Below, one piece after another: positions 58,548 through 64,000 of a stretch of DNA of 64,000 nt. The stretch's first letter is position 1. Every line of letters starts with the position of its first letter. This DNA comes from Oryzomicrobium terrae (GTDB taxonomy: Bacteria; Pseudomonadota; Gammaproteobacteria; Burkholderiales; Rhodocyclaceae). Location of the stretch: contig NZ_CP022579.1 of NCBI RefSeq assembly GCF_008274805.1, positions 2,418,001 through 2,482,000 on the forward strand, given 5' to 3'. The notes beneath the pieces are model-generated. The model had not been told where the DNA came from. It searched no databases and saw nothing but the letters and a program-made list of their open reading frames with translations. The position numbers and the translations under genes were made by a program.

Positions 58548-59680
58548 AGCTGCGCCGCATCCAGGCCATCGCCGTCAAGGAAGCCCTACAGATCGTGCGC
58601 GACCCGCGCAGCCTGATGATCGCCCTGCTGGTGCCCCTGATGCAGATGGTGATCTTCGGCTACGGGGTGAACCTGGACATCCGCCACATTCCCCTGTGCG
58701 TCCTGGACCACGAGAACGGCCAGCAATCGCGCAACCTGGTGGCGCGCTTCGCCGCCTCCAACTATTTCTCTCTGCGCCACGCCGCCGGCAGCGACCGGGA
58801 AGTGACCCGGGCCCTGGACGATGGCGACTGCGGCATCGCCCTGGTGATCCCCGCCGATTTCTCCCAGCGCCTCAACGACGGCGGCCAGGCCACGGTCCAG
58901 GCCCTGCTCGACGGCACCGACTCCAACACCGCCAACATCGCCGCCGGCTACGCCAAGTCGGTGGTGGCGGCTTTTTCCGCCACCGCCCAATTGGACGCAG
59001 TGCAGCGCCGCGGCGGCACCTTGCAGACCCAGACCCCGGTGGGGGTCCAGGCCCGGGTATGGTTCAACGAGGCCCTGGAAAGCCGCAACTTCATCGTCCC
59101 GGGCATCGTCGCCCTGGTCATGGCCATCGTCGGCACCCAGCTCACCTCCCTGACCATCGCCCGGGAATGGGAGCGGGGCACCATGGAATTGCTGGTGTCC
59201 ACCCCGGTCCACCCCATGGAGCTGATGATCGGCAAGCTGCTGCCCTACTTCGCCGTGGGACTGGCGGACGCCGCCATCTGCCTGGGCCTGGCGGTGTTCT
59301 GGTTCGAGGTGCCGTTCCACGGCACGGTGGTCACCCTGCTGTTCACCAGCAGCCTGTTCCTCACGGTGGTGCTGTGCATCGGCTACCTGGTGTCGGTAGC
59401 GATCCGCAGCCAGGTGGGGGCGAGCCAGGTGGCCCTGCTGGCGACCATGCTGCCCACCACCCTGCTCTCGGGCTTTTCCTTCCCCATCGAGCAGATGCCC
59501 GCGGCGGTCCAGGGCGCCACCTTTCTGGTCAGCGCCCGCTACTACGTCGAGATTCTCAAGGCCGTGTTCCTCAAGGGCGCCGGGGTGATGGAACTGGCCG
59601 TGCCGATTCTCTGCCTCGCCCTCTACGCCGCCGTGGTGGTGGTGCTGGCGGCCCGGGCCTTCCGCAAGACCCTGGACTGA
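58544..59680 (+). CDS. ybhS: ABC exporter permease (YbhS-like)
   Basis: 378 residues, ABC2-type. One membrane helix near residue 25, a large extracytoplasmic domain (about 45-175, DGTDSNTANIAAGYAKS), then five helices to the end with EREWGTMELL-like conserved loop (EWERGTMELLVSTPVHPMELMIGK). The start overlaps the ATPase stop. It pairs with the next gene as a heterodimeric pump. Confidence 0.92.
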   Translation: MKLRRIQAIAVKEALQIVRDPRSLMIALLVPLMQMVIFGYGVNLDIRHIPLCVLDHENGQQSRNLVARFAASNYFSLRHAAGSDREVTRALDDGDCGIALVIPADFSQRLNDGGQATVQALLDGTDSNTANIAAGYAKSVVAAFSATAQLDAVQRRGGTLQTQTPVGVQARVWFNEALESRNFIVPGIVALVMAIVGTQLTSLTIAREWERGTMELLVSTPVHPMELMIGKLLPYFAVGLADAAICLGLAVFWFEVPFHGTVVTLLFTSSLFLTVVLCIGYLVSVAIRSQVGASQVALLATMLPTTLLSGFSFPIEQMPAAVQGATFLVSARYYVEILKAVFLKGAGVMELAVPILCLALYAAVVVVLAARAFRKTLD

Positions 59681-59696
59681 GGAACGAGGCACCGCC

Positions 59697-60830
59697 ATGC
59701 TCGGCCGCATCCTGCACCTGCTGATCAAGGAATTCCTCCAGCTGCGCCGGGACAAGTCGGCCCGCTTCCGCCTGCTCATCCCGCCCATCGTGCAGATGGT
59801 GCTGTTCGGCTACGCCGCCACCTTCGAGGTGTTCAACGTCTCCACCGTCATCCTCGACCAGGACCGCAGCCAGGAGAGCAGGGCCCTGGAGGAGGCCTTC
59901 CTGCGCAGCAGCCGCTTCGCCCTGGCGGCCCCGGCCCGCCGGGTGGCCGACGTGCGCGACGCGGTCGAGGCCAGCGACGCCCAGGTCGGCATCGTCATCC
60001 CCGCCGGCTTCGCCGAGTTGCTGCGCAAGGGCCAGACGGCGCCGTTGCAGGTGCTGGTGGACGGCACCAATTCCAACTCGGCCCTGATCGCCCTGGGCTA
60101 CGTGGGGCAGATCGCCGGGGACTTCGGCCAGGGCTACGCCCGGAACCTGGCCGAGCGCACCGGCCGGCTCCAGGGCAAGCCCATCGTCAGCGTCGATGTG
60201 GCCGAGCGCTACTGGTACAACCCCAACCTCAACAGCCGCTGGTTCTTCGTCCCCGGGGTGATCGGCACCCTGACCCTGATCACCATCGTCAACCTCACCG
60301 CCTTCGCCATCGTGCGCGAGCGGGAGGTGGGCACCCTGGAGCAGATCCTGGTCACGCCGATCCGGCCGGTGGAATTCATCATCGGCAAGACCCTGCCCTT
60401 CTTCCTCATCGGCCTGCTCGAAGTGTCCATCGTCGCCGGGGTGGGCATGGCCTGGTTCCGCGTGCCCTTCCGCGGCAACCCCCTGGTGCTGTTGCTCGGC
60501 ACCTGCCTGTTCCTGCTCGCCGCCCTGGCCATCGGCCTGCTCATCTCCACCATCTGCCGCACCCAGCAGCAGGCCTTTTCCTCCAACTTCTTCGTGCTCA
60601 ACCCGCTGTTCATCCTTTCCGGGTTCAGTTTTCCCATCGCCAGCATGCCCCCGGTCCTGCAATGGCTGACCTACGTGGACCCGCTGCGTTACTACCTGAT
60701 GATCATCCGCGCCACCTTCCTCAAGGGCGTCGGGCTGGAAACCCTGTGGCCGCAAATGCTCGCCCTGGCGGCCATCGCCGCCGTCCTGCTGGCCGCCGCG
60801 GTTCTGCGCTTCCGCAAGTCCCTGGACTGA
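59697..60830 (+). CDS. ybhR: ABC exporter permease (YbhR-like)
   Basis: 377 residues, ABC2-type with the same layout as the previous gene (DGTNSNSALIALGYVGQ loop; REREVGTLEQILVTPIRPVEFIIGK coupling loop; terminal FRKSLD as in FRKTLD of its partner). The two permeases are paralogues from an ancient duplication. Substrate unknown: YbhFSR-type pumps have been linked to drug and cation efflux. No terminator with a T tract was seen after it. Confidence 0.92.
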   Translation: MLGRILHLLIKEFLQLRRDKSARFRLLIPPIVQMVLFGYAATFEVFNVSTVILDQDRSQESRALEEAFLRSSRFALAAPARRVADVRDAVEASDAQVGIVIPAGFAELLRKGQTAPLQVLVDGTNSNSALIALGYVGQIAGDFGQGYARNLAERTGRLQGKPIVSVDVAERYWYNPNLNSRWFFVPGVIGTLTLITIVNLTAFAIVREREVGTLEQILVTPIRPVEFIIGKTLPFFLIGLLEVSIVAGVGMAWFRVPFRGNPLVLLLGTCLFLLAALAIGLLISTICRTQQQAFSSNFFVLNPLFILSGFSFPIASMPPVLQWLTYVDPLRYYLMIIRATFLKGVGLETLWPQMLALAAIAAVLLAAAVLRFRKSLD

Positions 60831-61045
60831 TCGCCCCGGCCGGATTGGCGCGCCAGCCGGGCGGGAACTATAACGAAACGGCCATGGCGGCCTCTGGAAG
60901 CCGGCAGAGCATGTGCGGTCATCCGTTTCGGTGCCACGACGGTTCCTGCCGGGCGGTAAGGTGCAAAACCGGGCCTTCCAGCCGGGGCCGCCGTGACGCC
61001 ACCGCCGCTTCACTCGGGTCGCGGAACGACATGAAGGAAACAACC

Positions 61046-61609
61046 ATGAACCATGCACGTCGCACTTTCCACCAGCTGGCGCTGGCCCTGGTGGCGTTCC
61101 TCTCCCTCGGCATGTTCAGCGGCTTCGCCCACGCGGCCAGCGCCGAAGACCTGGACAAGGAGGCGGACCAAGCGCTGCAGATCCTCTATCGCTCCAACCC
61201 CGTGGCCGAGAGCCTGGGCAAGAAGGCCCGGGCAGTGCTGGTTTTCCCCAAGGTCATCAAGGCCGGCCTGGTATTCGGCGGCAGCTACGGCGAGGGGGTG
61301 CTCAACCAGGGCGCCAAGCACCTGGGTTACTACAACTCCGTATCCGCCTCCTGGGGCTGGCAGGCCGGCGCCGAGTCCTACGGCTACGTCGTCTTCCTGA
61401 TGAACGACAAGGCCGTCAAATACCTGGACAAGTCCAAGGGCTGGGAAATCGGTGTCGGGCCGTCGGTGGTGGTGGTCAATGAAGGCATCGCCAAGAACCT
61501 GTCGACCTCGACCCTGAAGGACGACGCCTACGCCTTCATCTTCGACCAGCAGGGGCTGATGGTCAGCCTGAGCATCGAAGGCACCAAGATCACGCGCATC
61601 AAGCGCTGA
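61046..61609 (+). CDS. SYLF/YSC84 domain exported protein
   Basis: 187 residues. A signal peptide (QLALALVAFLSLGMFSGFAHAA) and the SYLF lipid-binding domain (DKEADQALQILYRSNPVAESLGKKARAVLVFPKVIKAGLVFGGSYGEGVL, then VSLSIEGTKITRI). Bacterial members of this type are periplasmic, and the domain binds membranes in eukaryotes. AAGGA seven bases before ATG at 61046 decides between it and the ATG at 61031. Confidence 0.88.
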   Translation: MNHARRTFHQLALALVAFLSLGMFSGFAHAASAEDLDKEADQALQILYRSNPVAESLGKKARAVLVFPKVIKAGLVFGGSYGEGVLNQGAKHLGYYNSVSASWGWQAGAESYGYVVFLMNDKAVKYLDKSKGWEIGVGPSVVVVNEGIAKNLSTSTLKDDAYAFIFDQQGLMVSLSIEGTKITRIKR

Positions 61610-61830
61610 TCCCCGGAGCCGTGCGATTGCCGACGGACCGTTGGCCGGGCGCGGCGAGCGGCTGACTCCGGATCGGCTGGAACTGGCGATAGCGTCACGG
61701 CCTGGGCCAGCACCCTGCGGCAGGACGGTGGGAAGGCCCGCCTTGGCCCCCTCCGTTCTCCCCGCCCGGCAAAGCCTGCCGTGTTCCCACTTGGGTGGGA
61801 GTGACCGTTGCGGAGGCGGCACGACAACGT

Positions 61831-61859
61831 TTGACGTCCCCGTCGCCGCTTGCTACCTT
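61831..61859 (+). promoter_or_regulatory. Promoter of the acyl-CoA synthetase gene
   Basis: TTGACG (61831-61836) and TACCTT (61854-61859) with 17-bp spacing, and a TGC extended -10 just before. The start would fall near 61866. Confidence 0.6.
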
Positions 61860-61866
61860 ACGCCAA

Positions 61867-61884
61867 ACCAAGCGCTTGCTCGGT
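61867..61884. promoter_or_regulatory. TetR-type operator at the acyl-CoA synthetase start point
   Basis: The 18-bp dyad ACCnAGCnnnnGCTnGGT lies directly at the predicted transcription start, where bound repressor would block initiation. A short hairpin CCCGGA/TCCGGG follows at about 61895-61909. The rest of the 397-bp spacer 61610-62006 shows no gene. Confidence 0.6.
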
Positions 61885-62006
61885 TCTAAAAAATCCCGGA
61901 TTTTCCGGGCCGGCAAAGCGGCAAAAAGCGTCAGGGATTCCCCCCGTCGCCATCGCTGCCCGCTCCTACCGGCCAGGGCCAGACGAGGACACAAGAGGAG
62001 ACAACC

Positions 62007-63593
62007 ATGGCTATGCAGCACTCCGCAGACACCGCAGACACCGCAGAAATGCGGCGCGTCACCCGCAACACCATCGGCGATGCCGTCCATCGCGCCGTGA
62101 GCAAGTCCCCGGGCAAGACCGCCCTGATCTTCGCCGAACGGCGCTGGACCTACGCCGAGCTGGACGCGGCGGCCAACCGGGTCGCCCATCGGCTCCTCGG
62201 CCTGGGCCTAGCCCGGGGCGACCGGGTGGCGGCCTACGGCAAGAACTCCGACGCCTACGTGATCCTGTGGCTGGCCTGCACCCGGGCCGGGCTGATCCAT
62301 GTGCCGATCAACTACGCACTGACCGAGGGCGAGCTGAAGTACATCGTGGACCAGTCCGGCGCCAGCGCCCTGTTCTACGACCCGGCCATCGCCGAACACG
62401 TGGACCACGTGCGCCCCACCCTCAAATGCGCCGCCTTCGGCACCCTACACGGCGGCGCCGATGCCACCCGGGACGTGTTGGCCGCCGCCGGGGACGCAGC
62501 CCTGCCGGCCACGGCGCCGGCAGTGGAAATCGACGAGAACGACGTGGCCCAGCTACTGTACACCTCGGGCACCACCGCCGCCCCCAAGGGCGCGATGATG
62601 ACCCACCGGGCGCTACTGACCGAGTACGTCAGCTGCATCGTCGCCTGCGACCTGAAGGGCGAGGACCGCTCCCTGGCGTCCCTGCCGCTCTACCACTCGG
62701 CCCAGATGCACGTCTTCCTGATGCCGCATCTGCTCATGGGCGCCACCACCCTGGTGATCCCGGCGCCCCTGCCCGAGCTGTGCTTCGAGCTGATCGAAAA
62801 AGAGGGCATCACCTCCTTCTTCGCCCCGCCCACGGTGTGGATCGCCCTGCTGCGCCACCCGGGCTTCGACCGCCACGACCTGACCAGCCTGCGCAAGGGC
62901 TACTACGGCGCCTCGATCATGCCGGTGCCGGTGCTCCAGGAAATGCGCCAGCGCCTGCCGGCGGTGGGCCTCTACAACTGCTACGGCCAGAGCGAAGTGG
63001 CGCCCCTGGCCACCGTCCTTTCCCCCGCCGAGCACGCCGAGCGCCCGGCTTCCGCCGGCCGGCCGGTGCTCAACATGGAAACCCGGGTGGTCAACGAGGC
63101 CATGGAGGACGTGGCCCCGGGCGAGATGGGCGAAATCATCCACCGCAGCCCCCAGGCCATGGTCGGCTACTGGGACAAGCCCGAGCAGAGCGCCGAGGCC
63201 TTTGCCGGCGGCTGGTTCCACTCCGGCGACGTAGGCACCCTGGACGAGGCCGGCTACCTGTACGTGGTGGACCGCATCAAGGACATCATCAACACCGGCG
63301 GCGTGGTGGTCTCCAGCCGCGAGGTGGAGGAATGCCTGTACACCCACCCGGCGGTGGCCGAGGTGGCGGTGATCGCCCTGCCCGACGAGAAGTGGATTGA
63401 GGCCGTCACCGCCGTGGTCACCCTCAAGACCGGCCAGCAGGCCAGCGCCGACGATCTGGTGGCCCACGCCAAGGGCAAGCTGGCCCCCTTCAAGGTGCCG
63501 AAGAACATCTTCTTCGTGGACGAATTGCCGCGCAACGCCTCGGGCAAGCTGCTCAAGCGCGAGTTGCGGGTGCGCTACAGCCAGGCCGGCTGA
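62007..63593 (+). CDS. Acyl-CoA synthetase (AMP-forming)
   Basis: 528 residues of the ANL superfamily. P-loop YTSGTTAAPKGAMMTHRA (about residues 190), YNCYGQSEVAPLATV (A5), GWFHSGDVGTLDEAGYLYVVDRIKDIINTGGVVVS (hinge), and catalytic lysine in NASGKLLKREL. It activates a fatty or aryl acid to its CoA ester. GAGGAG precedes ATG at 62007. It lies upstream of an acyl-CoA dehydrogenase, so acid degradation is likely. Confidence 0.92.
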   Translation: MAMQHSADTADTAEMRRVTRNTIGDAVHRAVSKSPGKTALIFAERRWTYAELDAAANRVAHRLLGLGLARGDRVAAYGKNSDAYVILWLACTRAGLIHVPINYALTEGELKYIVDQSGASALFYDPAIAEHVDHVRPTLKCAAFGTLHGGADATRDVLAAAGDAALPATAPAVEIDENDVAQLLYTSGTTAAPKGAMMTHRALLTEYVSCIVACDLKGEDRSLASLPLYHSAQMHVFLMPHLLMGATTLVIPAPLPELCFELIEKEGITSFFAPPTVWIALLRHPGFDRHDLTSLRKGYYGASIMPVPVLQEMRQRLPAVGLYNCYGQSEVAPLATVLSPAEHAERPASAGRPVLNMETRVVNEAMEDVAPGEMGEIIHRSPQAMVGYWDKPEQSAEAFAGGWFHSGDVGTLDEAGYLYVVDRIKDIINTGGVVVSSREVEECLYTHPAVAEVAVIALPDEKWIEAVTAVVTLKTGQQASADDLVAHAKGKLAPFKVPKNIFFVDELPRNASGKLLKRELRVRYSQAG

Positions 63594-63632
63594 CCGTCTT
63601 CCCTTTTTCCCTTCCCCCTCCGTTTTCCAGCC

Positions 63633-63656
63633 CCTTCCCCGCCCCGGCGGGGAAGG
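63633..63656 (+). other. Hairpin between acyl-CoA synthetase and acyl-CoA dehydrogenase
   Basis: A perfect 11-bp stem CCTTCCCCGCC/GGCGGGGAAGG with a 2-nt centre. No T tract follows, so it is more likely an mRNA-stability or processing element than a terminator. Confidence 0.4.
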
Positions 63657-63691
63657 CCGGCCCGACTCACGCCCGCATTCCGACAACCACC

Positions 63692-64000
63692 ATGAACTTC
63701 ACCCTCACCGACGAGCAGCGCCTGATCCGCGACCTGGCCGCCGACTTCGCCCGCAACGAGATCATCCCCCGGGCGGCGGAAGCCGACCGGCGCCACGAAT
63801 TCCCCCTCGATGTGGCCCGCCAGGCCCTGGAACTGGGCCTGACCAAGGTCACCCTGCCCGCCGACTGCGGCGGCGCCGGCCTGGGCAGCACCGAGCTGGT
63901 GCTGGTCACCGAGCAGCTCTCCCACGCCTGCCTGGGCATCGGTTCGGCCCTGTCGATCAACGCCCTGGCCGCCGAGGTGCTGCTGGTGGCCGGTTCCCCG
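63692..64000 (+). CDS. Acyl-CoA dehydrogenase, N-terminal part (3' end outside window)
   Basis: 103 codons are visible and open to the window edge. The sequence starts MNFTLTDEQRLIRDLAADFARNEIIPRAAEAD and continues LDVARQALELGLTKVTLPADCGGAGLGSTELVLVTEQLSHACLGIGS, the N-terminal helical domain of the acyl-CoA dehydrogenase family. The FAD and catalytic parts lie outside. It probably forms an operon with the upstream synthetase (98-bp gap). Confidence 0.9.
   Translation, partial: MNFTLTDEQRLIRDLAADFARNEIIPRAAEADRRHEFPLDVARQALELGLTKVTLPADCGGAGLGSTELVLVTEQLSHACLGIGSALSINALAAEVLLVAGSP

Noticed and set aside
61850-63400. 516-codon plus-strand frame overlapping the acyl-CoA synthetase
   Set aside because: Shifted frame rich in Arg, Gly and Pro within a gene whose motifs are all in the other frame.

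Overview
The window is GC-rich chromosomal DNA, almost fully coding, from a Gram-negative betaproteobacterium. The lineage call rests on three things: a tmRNA whose encoded tag reads ANDERFALAA, an H-NS of the short beta type, and beta-type gene order (gyrA-serC-pheA-hisC-tyrA-aroA/cmk-rpsA-ihfB-lapAB-hldE-hldD-cysM; surE-pcm-nlpD-rpoS; thrS-infC-rpmI-rplT-pheST-ihfA). A Rhodocyclales member such as an Azospira or Dechloromonas relative fits best, but this is inference from memory of gene order. No prophage, insertion sequence, CRISPR array or plasmid-type gene was seen.

Region by region. 1-4.4 kb: the end of a chemotaxis receptor, then bamC, dapA and a histone-deacetylase-family gene on the minus strand. 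4.7-10.1 kb: a translationally coupled MoxR ATPase, DUF58, transglutaminase-like membrane protein and lytic transglycosylase operon, meeting rpoS tail to tail. 10.1-13.4 kb: surE-pcm-nlpD-rpoS (stress and stationary-phase block). 13.5-22.0 kb: hns, tRNA-Pro(GGG), and the translation block thrS-infC-rpmI-rplT-pheS-pheT-ihfA-merR behind tRNA-Val(GAC). 22.1-28.7 kb: a 3'-5' exonuclease, cysM, the heptose genes hldD and hldE, ugd and lapB/lapA, which together serve LPS assembly. 28.8-40.0 kb: ihfB, rpsA, an aroA-cmk fusion, tyrA, hisC, pheA, serC and gyrA, joining aromatic amino acid synthesis to DNA and translation functions. 40.2-44.2 kb (plus strand): an amidohydrolase, ompA, ubiG, a phosphoglycolate-phosphatase-like gene and ssrA.

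From 44.5 kb on the content is more accessory: a CoA-transferase with its own strong promoter, rluA, a small HEAT-like exported protein, a LysR regulator divergent from an azoreductase/pirin/pirin/nitroreductase operon, a HAF-repeat autotransporter, a small HhH protein, a HAD phosphatase, a YbhGFSR-like ABC exporter, a SYLF lipoprotein-like protein, an acyl-CoA synthetase and the start of an acyl-CoA dehydrogenase.

Nothing here is a clearly new multi-gene system. The most interesting signals are regulatory: an apparent AUA start for infC, a dyad sitting on the -35 box of the autotransporter promoter, dyads at the promoters of the CoA-transferase, the LysR/azoR operon and the acyl-CoA synthetase, a 63-nt near-perfect hairpin after the CoA-transferase, and a structured leader between tRNA-Val and thrS. 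Start codons were moved from the longest possible reading frame wherever a ribosome site or family length argued for it, and each case is stated.
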